A DNA stretch of 64,000 nt from Fictibacillus nanhaiensis (GCF_023715445.1 NZ_JAMBOD010000006.1:1-64000), one strand, 5' to 3'. Counted from the stretch's first letter, positions 26,737-35,955 are shown. Program-made: numbers and translations. The notes: generated from the letters alone by a model not told the origin.

Positions 26737-26768
26737 AAAACCGGGCAAGCAGCCCGGTTTTATTTTTT
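26737..26768. terminator. Bidirectional terminator
   Basis: AAACCGGGC/GCCCGGTTT stem with flanking A and T runs between the thioredoxin-like and VanZ genes. Confidence 0.85.
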
Positions 26769-27224
26769 TCTCTTTTTTCCAGTAAAGGGTTTTTCCATAA
26801 GACGAAAGATAAGTGCAAAAAATTTATATATGAATAAGCCGGTTATTGCTCCTAATCCATTTAATAATATGTCATCAATATCAAAGATTCGTTTTGCGTA
26901 TTCGTATTGCAGCACTTCAATAAGGAAGCTTGTTCCAAATCCGACAACAAACATGATGCGCCATGAATTAAACACACGAAAAATTAAAGGCAGTAATAAA
27001 CCAAGGGGTAAAAACAATATAATATTGCCAATGATATTCTTAAAGATAAGCCAATAATCTCCGCTTCTCCACATCAGCCGTATACTGTCAAACAAAACAA
27101 GGTTTGCTGATTTTCCATATACGTACTCATTAAATGAGAAAAGTGTGGCTTTGATAAGAACGGCCATGTACAAGATAAATATAAGTGCACCTAAAACGCT
27201 TAATACAATTCTAACTTTTTTCAT
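26760..27224 (-). CDS. VanZ-like membrane protein
   Basis: A 154-residue protein with four or five membrane helices and the VanZ signatures NIIGNIILFLPLGLLLP and FLIEVLQYEYAKRIFDIDDI followed by NGLGAITG. VanZ gives low teicoplanin resistance in enterococci, but most members have unknown roles. Start after GGAGAAAGGCAAT. Confidence 0.85.
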   Translation of the reverse strand: MKKVRIVLSVLGALIFILYMAVLIKATLFSFNEYVYGKSANLVLFDSIRLMWRSGDYWLIFKNIIGNIILFLPLGLLLPLIFRVFNSWRIMFVVGFGTSFLIEVLQYEYAKRIFDIDDILLNGLGAITGLFIYKFFALIFRLMEKPFTGKKRKK

Positions 27225-27335
27225 ATTGCCTTTCTCCTGCCTTTATTTCAAAAATTCCCATAAGTGCCTTTCTAAGTGTAACACGCAAAGGTCTTAGGAG
27301 ATACAGGTAAAAGACACAGAATCTCTCCACTCAAG

Positions 27336-27933
27336 TTACACGGTGATTTTTTTTCGCACCTTTTTTACAACAATGAATAAAAGAATGGTTGTAATAATGA
27401 TTCCAGCAACCGGAAACATGTTATTCTTCTGCCTTGGCGCCAACATCTTTCCATTGTGGACCAAATTGTTTTCCAAGATAAATATAAAAAGCGGTTATCG
27501 GAAACATGGCTAAGAAGGTGTATATCGAAAAGACCCAAACGTTCATTTTTGCCATGCCGCATGGAACAGAGATCGTTGTACGGACTCCGGGAAGAAAACG
27601 TCCGAAAAAAGCAACTCCAGCTCCATATTTTCCAAAGAAACGATCGGCTGCATCAATTTCTTTTTCCTTAATAAATACATACTTTCCGTACTTGAGCAGA
27701 AAAGGTCTTCCTCCATATCTGCCGAGTGCATAAAGCGTTAAAGGTCCAAATGTACCCCCGAGTGTTCCTGCAAACACGGCAAGCCAATAATTCATATCTC
27801 CTTCATATACCCAAAATCCCGCGAGCGGCAAAACAAGCTCCGCCGGAACAAATTCAAATGTAAGTGCGATGATCAGTCCAAAATAAGAAAATTGTTTTAA
27901 AAACTCTATTAATGAGAGTATAAGTTCTTCCAT
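27336..27933 (-). pseudogene. DedA-family membrane protein, probably frameshifted near its C-terminus
   Basis: The first 170 codons (27421-27933) encode a DedA protein with the ELVLPLAGFW entry, the FxGRFLPGVRT motif and two amphipathic segments. The frame stops at TAA (27421-27423). In another frame directly downstream, to TAA at 27336-27338, lies MFPVAGIIITTILLF followed by IVVKKVRKK, exactly the last helix and basic tail that DedA proteins have. A single missing base near 27420 would restore a protein of about 198 residues. Sequencing error or a real mutation cannot be told apart. DedA proteins move lipids across the membrane. Confidence 0.7.
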
Positions 27934-28021
27934 CTTATCTCCCTCCCTTTCTGCCTAAAAACACAACGGAAAATATTATAACACAATCGTGAATTTGCTT
28001 TAAAGTTTTCGCAATAAAGAA

Positions 28022-28053
28022 AAAAAAGCCGCCCGTAACCGGACAGCTTTTAC
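28022..28053 (-). terminator. Terminator of the small Asn/Lys-rich gene
   Basis: AAGCTGTCCGG pairs imperfectly with CGGGCGGCTT, followed by TTTTTT on the minus strand. Confidence 0.75.
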
Positions 28054-28056
28054 TTG

Positions 28057-28161
28057 TTAATGAAAGTTGTTCTTTTTATTTGCACTGCTGCTTGTTTTGT
28101 GTTTACTTTCATTTTTGTTGTTCTTGCTATGATTGGTATTTTGTTTATTGCTTTTTCCCAT
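28057..28161 (-). CDS. 34-residue Asn/Lys/Ser-rich protein
   Basis: Starts MGKSNKQNTNHSKNNKNE; hydrophilic, basic, no membrane segment. A very strong AAGGAGGT precedes ATG and a terminator follows, so it is probably a real gene. Composition resembles minor SASPs but I cannot assign a family. Confidence 0.6.
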   Translation of the reverse strand: MGKSNKQNTNHSKNNKNESKHKTSSSANKKNNFH

Positions 28162-28201
28162 AAAATAATACCTCCTTAAATTAAGGTAGTATTAGCTTTC
28201 C

Positions 28202-29077
28202 CTAGGATTCTGCCCTTAACAAGCCCCTTTTCTTGGCAAAATCAATCTTATATTTATGAAATGTAGCGTTGAGAACGCCGCCGGATAGCAGTACGATTCC
28301 CGTTAAATAAAACCAAAGCATCAAGACGATTATAGCTCCAATGCTTCCGTACGTTTGCGAGTAGTTCCCAAAGTGATCAACGTAAAAAGCGAATCCTAAA
28401 GAAACCATTTGCCATAAAAACGTGGCAACAAGAGAACCATACCAAATTTCACTGTATTTTAATTTTTTGCATGGGGCCATGTAGTACACTACCGAGACAA
28501 CTGTTGCTATAAGGAAGAAACTGATCAGCCAGCGAAGAACAGACCAGATTGTTAAAAACTCCTCACTCAAACCTAAATAAGAAAATGCAGCGTTCCCGAG
28601 CATTTTACCAAAAACGGGGAAGACTAAAGCAACAATAAATGCAAAAATAACGCCAAATGTTAAAAAGATTGCTAACAGCCTTGTCTTAACAAAGCCTCTG
28701 CATTCTTCCACGCCATATGCTTCATTCAATGTTTTAATTACGGCGTTAATCGCATTGGAGGCTGACCAGATTGTTGCTAAAATCCCGATCGAAAGGAGAC
28801 CGCCGCTTCTGCCTTCAAGCACCGCCAATAAGTTTTCCCTGACTGAATCCATTGCTTCTGCTGGTACAAAGTGTTCAAGCAGATCCAGCGCATCAGCAGG
28901 TTCAATAAAGAAAGCACCCAGAGTCAATAAGAAAATTAAAAATGGAAACAAAGATAAAAGAAAATAATAAGCAAGCTGAGCTGCAAGCCCAGTAACATCC
29001 CCTCTTTTAAAACCGTGCATGAACTCAATCCCAAAGGCTTTTGCCTTCATGTGTTTAAGAATGTGCCATAAAGTCAC
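28202..29077 (-). CDS. YihY/BrkB-type inner membrane protein
   Basis: A 291-residue protein with about six membrane helices and the conserved GLAAQLAYYFLLSLFPFLIF and WSASNAINAVIKTLNEAYG segments; later YGSIGAIIVLMLWFYLTGI. Formerly called RNase BN by mistake; real function unclear. The GTG at 29077 is chosen because GGGGGGAGAG lies just before it; the upstream ATG at 29098 has a weak site. B. subtilis YfkH is the local counterpart. Confidence 0.82.
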   Translation of the reverse strand: MTLWHILKHMKAKAFGIEFMHGFKRGDVTGLAAQLAYYFLLSLFPFLIFLLTLGAFFIEPADALDLLEHFVPAEAMDSVRENLLAVLEGRSGGLLSIGILATIWSASNAINAVIKTLNEAYGVEECRGFVKTRLLAIFLTFGVIFAFIVALVFPVFGKMLGNAAFSYLGLSEEFLTIWSVLRWLISFFLIATVVSVVYYMAPCKKLKYSEIWYGSLVATFLWQMVSLGFAFYVDHFGNYSQTYGSIGAIIVLMLWFYLTGIVLLSGGVLNATFHKYKIDFAKKRGLLRAES

Positions 29078-29232
29078 TGGTTCTCTCCCCCCTTGCATAG
29101 TTGTTTATTTCCTATATCATTCCCTTTCCTTATAGTGATAAAAACTTTTTTCGCAGAAGTTTATATTTTTTTATAATGGGTAACTTAAGAATAATTCCAT
29201 ATTACAACACACAAAAAAAGGAGGAATTTTAA

Positions 29233-29487
29233 ATGAGTTTATTATGGGCACTTATAATTGGAGGAATCATCGGTTGGTTAGCAGGACTTTTAACAGGGCG
29301 TGACGTACCAGGTGGAATCATCGGTAACATCATCGCTGGTTTTGTTGGTGCATGGTTAGGCGGATTGCTGTTAGGAGACTGGGGTCCAACTGTTGCCGGA
29401 TTTGCAATTATTCCTGCAATCATCGGAGCTATCGTCGTTGTACTTATTGTGAGCTGGATTATGCGCAGCATGCGTAGCCGTGCTTAA
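29233..29487 (+). CDS. GlsB/YeaQ/YmgE small membrane protein
   Basis: An 84-residue protein with three glycine-zipper helices; GGIIGWLAGLLTGRD and GIIGNIIAGFVGAWLGG are the family signature. Usually general-stress induced. Start after AAGGAGGAATTTTAA. Confidence 0.88.
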   Translation: MSLLWALIIGGIIGWLAGLLTGRDVPGGIIGNIIAGFVGAWLGGLLLGDWGPTVAGFAIIPAIIGAIVVVLIVSWIMRSMRSRA

Positions 29488-29517
29488 TTAGAACCAAAAA
29501 AGAACATAACATTAAAA

Positions 29518-29566
29518 AAGAAAGCTGCCCCAGAAGATCAATTGATCTTAATGGGTCAGCTTTTTT
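29518..29566 (+). terminator. Terminator of the YeaQ-like gene
   Basis: AAAGCTGCCCC pairs with GGGTCAGCTTTTTT around a stem including GATCAATTGATC. Confidence 0.75.
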
Positions 29567-29580
29567 AATGGTAACTGCAG

Positions 29581-29640
29581 GTTTTATGCGTGTTTATGGA
29601 GATTTATGCGCGTTCACGGACTTTTATGCGCGCTCATTTT
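29581..29640. repeat. Diverged 20-bp tandem repeat, three copies
   Basis: TTTATGCG recurs at 20-base intervals (29583, 29603, 29623) with GTTCACGGA-like spacers. It matches the complement of the perfect array at 3641-3760 (TTTTATGCGCGTTCAGGA). Between convergent genes. Confidence 0.7.
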
Positions 29641-29659
29641 TTACAGTTCTCCAACCTGC

Positions 29660-30085
29660 TTAAAACCTCTTTTTAAACACAAAGCTCGGTTTTTCATAAT
29701 GCATTTTTTCTTCATAAAACCGGTGAGCGTCCAAACGGTTTACGTTAGAGCTTAATGCAACACAATTGCAGTTATTCTGTACTGCAAATGACTCCAAAAA
29801 TGCTAATAATTCTTCACCATAGCCTTTGGAACGTTCATCTTGATCCGTTATGAGATCGTATAAGTAAACATGTTTTCCATCATAAAAATTCGTTAAAATA
29901 GCAAATCCGGCAAGTGCCACAATTTTTTCATTATGATAATTCGCAAACAGCGTGTAGCCTTCATTTTGCATTTTAAGAAAAAGTTCATAAAATAAGTCTT
30001 CTGAAAGATGTGTACGCAGCTGGTTCATGACAGGAAAAGCTTCACGGACCTCATGTTCTAACGATAATTGCCTGATCTCACCCAT
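29660..30085 (-). CDS. GNAT-family acetyltransferase
   Basis: A 141-residue single-domain GNAT. The acetyl-CoA loop region is DQDERSKGYGEELLAFLE and the C-terminal LDAHRFYEEKMHYEKPSFVF is typical of small-molecule acetyltransferases. Substrate unknown. ATG at 30085 sits eight bases after GGAGG; an in-frame TTG at 30100 overlaps that site. Confidence 0.85.
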   Translation of the reverse strand: MGEIRQLSLEHEVREAFPVMNQLRTHLSEDLFYELFLKMQNEGYTLFANYHNEKIVALAGFAILTNFYDGKHVYLYDLITDQDERSKGYGEELLAFLESFAVQNNCNCVALSSNVNRLDAHRFYEEKMHYEKPSFVFKKRF

Positions 30086-30113
30086 TTTTATATCCTCCAA
30101 TTAAAGCGATTCT

Positions 30114-30569
30114 CTATTTAATCTCAATCAGCAATCTTTCACAACCCGCTGATACCAGTTCATAAACTTCATGGAAATTTCCTGTAAAGTACGGATCCGG
30201 TACATCTTCAAATTCATTTTCCGGCACAAAGTCCATTAATCTTGCAATCAAGCCTGTCTTGGATTGCCCTGCCATCTTATGCATGTTTCCGATATTCTCA
30301 GCATCCATTCCAATTATATAATCATATTGCGTCAAATCGTTGGTTTTGATTTGGCGTGCTTTTTGTCCTACAAATGAGATTTCATTTTTTGTTAAAATAT
30401 TTCGTGTTCCTTCATGCGGGGGTTCGCCCACATGCCAGTTGCCCGTCCCTGCAGAGTCTATTGAAATTTTGTTCTCCAGTCCTTCTTTTTTAACTAAATC
30501 CCGAAATACAGCCTCAGCCATTGGAGAACGGCATATGTTGCCTAAACAAACAAAGAGTACCTTGATCAT
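30114..30569 (-). CDS. yfkJ: Low-molecular-weight protein-tyrosine phosphatase
   Basis: A 151-residue phosphatase. The P-loop is VCLGNICRSPMAE (CX5R) at residues 7-15, and the general acid Asp is in VPDPYF near 124. Similar to B. subtilis YfkJ. The ATG at 30569 is chosen for its seven-base spacing from AAAGGGG; an ATG two codons earlier is too close. Confidence 0.9.
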   Translation of the reverse strand: MIKVLFVCLGNICRSPMAEAVFRDLVKKEGLENKISIDSAGTGNWHVGEPPHEGTRNILTKNEISFVGQKARQIKTNDLTQYDYIIGMDAENIGNMHKMAGQSKTGLIARLMDFVPENEFEDVPDPYFTGNFHEVYELVSAGCERLLIEIK

Positions 30570-30642
30570 GATCATACCCCTTTCTTTCTTCCTTATAAAG
30601 TATAACATTCTTATCCATTTTTAAAGAGTAATCTGAAGCAAA

Positions 30643-30677
30643 AAGAAAAACCGGGCTTGTTTCCGCCTGGTTTTCTT
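30643..30677 (-). terminator. Terminator of the liv operon
   Basis: AAAACCAGGC pairs with GCCCGGTTTTT on the minus strand, after the livF stop. Confidence 0.8.
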
Positions 30678-30686
30678 ATGCAGCAA

Positions 30687-31394
30687 TTACGCGAGGTATG
30701 CTTCACGAACTTGTTCATTTGTGATTAATTCATTTCCTTGGCCAGCCATTACGATTTCTCCCGTTTGGATCACATAACCCCTATGGGCAATCTGGAGAGC
30801 CTGAAAGGCATTTTGTTCTACTAAAAGGATCGTCATTCCTTCTTTATTCAAATCTCTTATGATATCAAAAATTTGTTCCACAATTACTGGAGCTAATCCC
30901 ATTGATGGTTCATCCAGCAGCAGCAGACGTGGCTGTGACATCAAGGCACGACCAATCGCGAGCATCTGCTGTTCCCCGCCGCTCATGGTCCCTCCTTTTT
31001 GGCTTAACCGTTCCTGAAGACGAGGAAAATATTGAAAAACTCTTTCCATTCGTTCCTTTACGATTTTTTTGTCTTTAACGATAAAAGCACCCATCTCAAG
31101 GTTCTCTTTTACGGTTAATCTCGGAAAGATCCTTCTTCCCTCCGGAACATGGGCAATCCCTGTTTGTGCTGTCACGTGGGCAGGCTGCTTTGAGATATCT
31201 TTTCCCTCATAAGTAACAGTACCTGTTTTCGGCATTACTTGTCCGCTTATCGTTTTAAGCGTAGTGGATTTTCCTGCACCGTTAGATCCGATTAATGTAA
31301 CGATTTCGCCTTTTTCAACAGAGATGCTGATTCCTTTTAGCGCATGAATACCACCGTAAAATGTATTTACATCATTTAATTGCAAAATACTCAT
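30687..31394 (-). CDS. livF: Branched-chain amino acid ABC transporter ATPase LivF
   Basis: A 235-residue ATPase with Walker A GSNGAGKST, signature MSGGEQQM and Walker B LLLLDEPSMGLAP. The GLAP context and HVPEGRRIFPRLTV segment distinguish LivF from LivG. Last gene of the livJ-H-M-G-F set; energises import of leucine, isoleucine and valine or related compounds. Confidence 0.93.
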   Translation of the reverse strand: MSILQLNDVNTFYGGIHALKGISISVEKGEIVTLIGSNGAGKSTTLKTISGQVMPKTGTVTYEGKDISKQPAHVTAQTGIAHVPEGRRIFPRLTVKENLEMGAFIVKDKKIVKERMERVFQYFPRLQERLSQKGGTMSGGEQQMLAIGRALMSQPRLLLLDEPSMGLAPVIVEQIFDIIRDLNKEGMTILLVEQNAFQALQIAHRGYVIQTGEIVMAGQGNELITNEQVREAYLA

Positions 31395-31406
31395 CGTTCT
31401 CCTCCT

Positions 31407-32183
31407 TTACGCTGGCGTTACGGCACTTTTTCCAAGATAAGCTTCAATCACTTTTACATTGTTGCGGATTTCGGCAGGTTTTCCTTCTGCTATTTTTTCC
31501 CCGTGGTCCAAAACAAAGATTTGTTCTGAAATTTCCATAACCAATTTCATATCATGTTCAATTAATACGATAGTGACATCGAGATCTTCTCTCATACGGT
31601 GTATAAATTCTGTTAATTCCCTTGTTTCCCTAGGATTCATCCCGGCAGCTGGCTCATCGAGCAGCAATAGTTTCGGTTTTGTTGCAAGTGCACGGGCAAT
31701 CTCCAGCCGTCGCTGTGCTCCATACGACAGATTTTGAGCATCCTCGTTCAGATGCTGAGAGAGACCTACATATTCAAGCCAATGGTAAGCTTCTTCCTGG
31801 GCGCGGTTCTCCTCTTCGCGAACTTTTTTCGTTTGAAATAACGTACCGACTATTCCGGCATTCAATTGTTTATGCAAACCTACCATTACATTTTCAAGAA
31901 CAGTAATGTTTGAGAAAAGGCGGATATTCTGAAACGTTCTTGCTATTCCGTGTCTCGCAATTTCATGAGGCTTCTTTCCAATTAAGGAAGTGGACCCAAG
32001 CTGCACGTTTCCTTTATCAGGCTGATAGACTCCTGTAATTAAGTTAAAAAAAGTAGTTTTGCCTGCTCCATTAGGACCAATGACAGCTGTGATCGAACCT
32101 TTTTCAACTGTTATATCCACTGAATTTACGGCAACGAGACCGCCAAATTGTTTTGTTAAATTACTTACTGTTAATATAGACAT
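31407..32183 (-). CDS. livG: Branched-chain amino acid ABC transporter ATPase LivG
   Basis: A 258-residue ATPase with Walker A GPNGAGKTT, signature LSYGAQRRLEIARALA and Walker B LLLLDEPAAGMNP, plus ARTFQNIRLF, all typical of LivG. Forms a heterodimer with LivF. Start after AAAGGGGGTGG; 12 bases separate it from livF. Confidence 0.93.
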   Translation of the reverse strand: MSILTVSNLTKQFGGLVAVNSVDITVEKGSITAVIGPNGAGKTTFFNLITGVYQPDKGNVQLGSTSLIGKKPHEIARHGIARTFQNIRLFSNITVLENVMVGLHKQLNAGIVGTLFQTKKVREEENRAQEEAYHWLEYVGLSQHLNEDAQNLSYGAQRRLEIARALATKPKLLLLDEPAAGMNPRETRELTEFIHRMREDLDVTIVLIEHDMKLVMEISEQIFVLDHGEKIAEGKPAEIRNNVKVIEAYLGKSAVTPA

Positions 32184-32198
32184 TTCTTTCCACCCCCT

Positions 32199-33488
32199 TT
32201 ATGCTTGAAATCCTTTATCATGCTCAACCGTAATCTGTTCTTTTCTGTGTTTTTTAGAACCCTCTTTTAAAGATTCCTCATCGAACACAGGATTTTTCGC
32301 AGGAATTAATCCTTGAGGGCGATAGATGGCAAATATGATTAAGATGGCGCCAAAAATAAATCTTTGCATTTTAGCTGGTGCAAGTGCTTCTGGGAAACTG
32401 ATCACACCGTTAAGACTTAATTGGTTCAAATAGTTTGTTACTTCTGTAAGCACCTGAAGATTTAGGATCGTGATTACTGCAGCACCTAATATAACTCCAG
32501 GCACGCTGCCCATTCCGCCTAAAATAACCATTACCAGAATGGTAATAGACTCCAGCAATGTAAAACTCGTCGGATCAACGAACGTTTGCTTCGCCGCAAA
32601 AACTACTCCCATCATTCCTGAGAAAGATGCACCAATAGCAAATGCCAAAAGTTTTGTCCGTACCAGGTGGATTCCCATTGATTGTGCAGCAATCTCATTT
32701 TCTCGTACTGCCTTCCATGAACGGCCAATTCTTGAAAACTCAAATCTTCTAACTGCCAGAATGACAAACAGCAAGATTGCAAGAACGATATAATAAAACT
32801 GATTCGGATAAACAAATTGATAGCCAAAGATTTCAGGAGGCTTTACAGATGCCAACCCCATTGCACCGTTCGTGATATTAACAGGCTTATCAAGGTTGTT
32901 AAAAACAATCCTGATAATCTCACCAAACCCAAGGGTTACGATAGCAAGATAATCACCTTTTACACGCAGTACAGGAATTCCTAAAAGGACACCGAAAAGT
33001 GCCGCGACAAAACAGCCGATTAAAATAAAGATCCAAAAGCTTTCACCTGATAATGGAAAATCACCAAATGGCATGAATTTTTCGGCCTGGCCTGTTGCAA
33101 AGATTCCATACGTATAAGCACCAATGGCAAAGAATGCGACGAACCCAAGATCTAAAAGACCTGCCAGCCCGACAACAATGTTCAATCCAAGTGCCATTGC
33201 CACATAGATTCCTACCACCGTAGCTACTTCCATATATGACTGGTACCCTGGTCCTGTACTTGAGACGAAAGGTATGACACCAACCAGCACGACTCCTGCA
33301 ATCACCCATTTTAAACGATCCGGCAGTTCTGTATAGTAAAGAAGCAGCAAAGAAAATAAGAGCAGAAGAAATGCTGTTACAGAAGCTTGAGCTAGATATA
33401 AGCTCAGTGAAGTTACCAAAACATAAAGCACGAGCAGAATGATTTGTGCCAGCTTGTTGCCTTTTATTTTATTTGTCAGTTTTTGCAC
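32199..33488 (-). CDS. livM: Branched-chain amino acid ABC transporter permease LivM
   Basis: A 429-residue permease with about ten helices; GLNIVVGLAGLLDLGFVAFFA and VTLGFGEIIRI are the family blocks, and GGMGSVPGVILGA is near the coupling loop. The C-terminal 50 residues are charged and cytoplasmic, longer than in many LivM. The GTG start follows AGGTGAAG. Confidence 0.92.
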   Translation of the reverse strand: MQKLTNKIKGNKLAQIILLVLYVLVTSLSLYLAQASVTAFLLLLFSLLLLYYTELPDRLKWVIAGVVLVGVIPFVSSTGPGYQSYMEVATVVGIYVAMALGLNIVVGLAGLLDLGFVAFFAIGAYTYGIFATGQAEKFMPFGDFPLSGESFWIFILIGCFVAALFGVLLGIPVLRVKGDYLAIVTLGFGEIIRIVFNNLDKPVNITNGAMGLASVKPPEIFGYQFVYPNQFYYIVLAILLFVILAVRRFEFSRIGRSWKAVRENEIAAQSMGIHLVRTKLLAFAIGASFSGMMGVVFAAKQTFVDPTSFTLLESITILVMVILGGMGSVPGVILGAAVITILNLQVLTEVTNYLNQLSLNGVISFPEALAPAKMQRFIFGAILIIFAIYRPQGLIPAKNPVFDEESLKEGSKKHRKEQITVEHDKGFQA

Positions 33489-33498
33489 GCATCTTCAC

Positions 33499-34485
33499 CT
33501 ACACTTTCTCAGTAACTGCTTTGCCAAACAGTCCTTCTGGTTTGAAAATCAATACGATGATCAATATGGCAAACGCAAAAACGTCTTTGTATTCTGCACC
33601 AAAAATACCGCCAGTTAATAGCTGAAGATTAGCTGCAGCAAACATCTCGAGAAGTCCGAGCATAATACCGCCTGCCATCGCTCCCCGAATATTTCCAATA
33701 CCGCCTAGTACAGCTGCTGTAAATGCTTTTAATCCCAGAATAAAGCCGATGTAAGGATCGATTGTCCCGTATTGAACCGCGAACAGTACACCCGTTGCTC
33801 CTCCAAGAGCTGATCCGATAAAGAAGGTAAGCGAGATGATTTTGTTCACGTTGATTGACATGAGTGATGCTGTTTCACGGTCTTGTGCAACAGCTCTCAT
33901 CGCCATTCCCCATTTTGTTTTATTAACGAAAAAGTCCAGTCCAATCATCATTAGCACGACAGAAATGATAAGGATGATCGTTGAAGTCTTAAAAAACGCA
34001 TCACTGAATGATGAAGAAATACTAGAGAATTTAATGGCAAACTGTTCATTAAACATAGATGGACCCGTTAAGATATAGTTGCCTCTTTTGTATTCCGTAA
34101 TAAAACGAACCAAATCTTGAAGCAAAAACGAGACACCGATCGCAGAAATCAGCGTGATGAGTTTTGGTGCATTCCTCAGAGGCCTATAAGCCATCCGTTC
34201 TATTCCAACACCCATAAATCCTGTAAGAATAGAGGTTACAACAAGCACTAAAATCAATGCGAGAACTGCAGGCATAGCAGCAAGCCAGCCCATCCCTGTC
34301 ATAAGGATCAGCATCGCAACACCGATAAAAGCACCCGCCATAAAAATCTCACCATGTGCAAAGTTAATCAGTTCCAAAATTCCATAAACCATCGTGTACC
34401 CGAGTGCAATAACAGCGTATATCGCACCTAGAGCTAAACCATCTACAAGTACTTGAGGCAAGGATTGTAAAATTTCAGCTACCAT
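33499..34485 (-). CDS. livH: Branched-chain amino acid ABC transporter permease LivH
   Basis: A 328-residue permease; GLALGAIYAVIALGYTMVYG and LINFAHGEIFMAGAF are diagnostic for LivH, with GGIGNIRGAMAGGIMLG near the C-terminus. Pairs with LivM. Ten bases upstream of livM. Start after AGAGAGGAATATTT. Confidence 0.93.
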   Translation of the reverse strand: MVAEILQSLPQVLVDGLALGAIYAVIALGYTMVYGILELINFAHGEIFMAGAFIGVAMLILMTGMGWLAAMPAVLALILVLVVTSILTGFMGVGIERMAYRPLRNAPKLITLISAIGVSFLLQDLVRFITEYKRGNYILTGPSMFNEQFAIKFSSISSSFSDAFFKTSTIILIISVVLMMIGLDFFVNKTKWGMAMRAVAQDRETASLMSINVNKIISLTFFIGSALGGATGVLFAVQYGTIDPYIGFILGLKAFTAAVLGGIGNIRGAMAGGIMLGLLEMFAAANLQLLTGGIFGAEYKDVFAFAILIIVLIFKPEGLFGKAVTEKV

Positions 34486-34524
34486 AAATATTCCTCTCTT
34501 TCACAACTAGGGAGTTAATGTAAA

Positions 34525-34562
34525 AAAGAAGAGGGATATGGCCAATAGGGTCATTCCCTCTC
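34525..34562 (-). terminator. Terminator or attenuator between livJ and livH
   Basis: AGAGGGAATG pairs with CATATCCCTCT followed by TCTTTTTT on the minus strand. A leaky terminator here would give more binding protein than membrane components, as is common in ABC operons. Confidence 0.7.
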
Positions 34563-34576
34563 ATGTAAACGTCTGT

Positions 34577-35770
34577 TTACTTACTGATTTCGCCTTCTTG
34601 TACTCCTGGATATTTAGGTTCACTGAATTTGTAGATGTAAACTTTTGCGAACTTGTTATCACCTATGTCATCGAATCCGACTTTTGTTACAACACCTTGA
34701 AAATCCTGAATTTTACGAACTTCTTCCGCTACTTTTTCACGGGATGGAAGTTCTCCGTCACTGCCTTTAATCGCAGCCTCAAGACCTTTTAATAGAACGC
34801 TCATTGAATCATAGCCATAAGCAGAATAAGATTCTACGTTCTTATTAAACTTCTCTTTATATTTAGAAGCGAAGTCTTGCCCTTCTGATGTTTTGCTGGC
34901 ATCAGCAGCTACAGAAGTATAATACACGTTTTCGACAGCATCACCCGCAATTTCAACGAGTGTTGAAGAATCAAGCCCGTCTCCACCCATGAATGGAATA
35001 GAGATTCCTTTATCGCGTGCCTGACGGATTAGCTGTCCGCCTTCCGTATATAGTCCGCCAAAGAATACTAAGTCAGGTTTCTTTGATAAAACTTGTGTAA
35101 GTACTCCATTGAAATCTTTCTCGCCAACTGTTATTCCTTCATAGCCAAGAATTTCAGCCCCAGCATCTTCTGCTGCTTTTTTGAACGCGTCAGCAAGCCC
35201 AGTTCCGTATGCTGTCTTATCCTGAATAACAAAAATCTTCTTAGCTCCTAATTTATTTATCGCAAAGTCTGCACCTGCAGGACCCTGGAAGTCGTCACGT
35301 GCAACAATACGGTTTACTGTTTTAAGCCCGCGGTCCGTTACTTCCGTTGCCGTATTAGCCGGAGAGACCATTGGAACTTTATACTTTTCATAGACTTCAG
35401 ATGACGGAATAGAAACACCTGAATTTAAGTGGCCAACTACCCCAAGAATCGATTTATCAGAACCGATAAGCTGAGCGTTTGCTACACCTTTTTTAGGGTC
35501 AGCCTGATCATCATATGGCTGCAGCTGAAGCTTGTATCCTAAGTCTTCAAACTTCTTTTTGTTTTCTTCAAGAGCAAGCTGTGCACCAAGTTTAATAGAT
35601 TCCCCAAGTGTTGCACTTCCTCCTGATAATGGAGTTTGTGTTGCGATTTTAATAACCTTTCCGCTTCCTCCACCACTGCCTCCTGATCCTCCTGAAGCAT
35701 TACAGCCTGCTAAAAGTCCTAAAGACAAAGCAGAAGCTGCTAATACTTTTAACCCTCTTTTAATCCCCAC
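34577..35770 (-). CDS. livJ: Branched-chain amino acid-binding lipoprotein LivJ
   Basis: A 397-residue substrate-binding lipoprotein. The lipobox is LLAGC (Cys23), followed by a Ser/Gly-rich linker (residues 25-37) and the type I periplasmic fold (IKIATQTPLSGGSATLGESIK at the start). The GTG start at 35770 sits eight bases after AAGGGGG. First gene of the liv operon. Ligand range within aliphatic amino acids cannot be told from sequence. Confidence 0.92.
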   Translation of the reverse strand: MGIKRGLKVLAASALSLGLLAGCNASGGSGGSGGGSGKVIKIATQTPLSGGSATLGESIKLGAQLALEENKKKFEDLGYKLQLQPYDDQADPKKGVANAQLIGSDKSILGVVGHLNSGVSIPSSEVYEKYKVPMVSPANTATEVTDRGLKTVNRIVARDDFQGPAGADFAINKLGAKKIFVIQDKTAYGTGLADAFKKAAEDAGAEILGYEGITVGEKDFNGVLTQVLSKKPDLVFFGGLYTEGGQLIRQARDKGISIPFMGGDGLDSSTLVEIAGDAVENVYYTSVAADASKTSEGQDFASKYKEKFNKNVESYSAYGYDSMSVLLKGLEAAIKGSDGELPSREKVAEEVRKIQDFQGVVTKVGFDDIGDNKFAKVYIYKFSEPKYPGVQEGEISK

Positions 35771-35854
35771 CTAAAAATCCCCCTTGTTAAAATATTTTGA
35801 TAATTGCAACTATTTAAAAAAATAGTACATGAATACGAGGCTCTAGACAACTAA

Positions 35855-35869
35855 AATTTTTAAAAAATA
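35855..35869 (-). promoter_or_regulatory. Possible CodY box upstream of livJ
   Basis: AATTTTTAAAAAATA differs at three positions from the CodY consensus AATTTTCWGAAAATT. CodY regulation of branched-chain amino acid uptake is known in Bacillus; the AT-rich surroundings make a chance match likely. Confidence 0.25.
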
Positions 35870-35955
35870 GAAATTTTATTTTAAATTTAAAAGTTTTCCC
35901 TAATATTCAACAAAATTCCTTAAATGCCGCACCTAGAACTTTAGTAGGAGAAATA

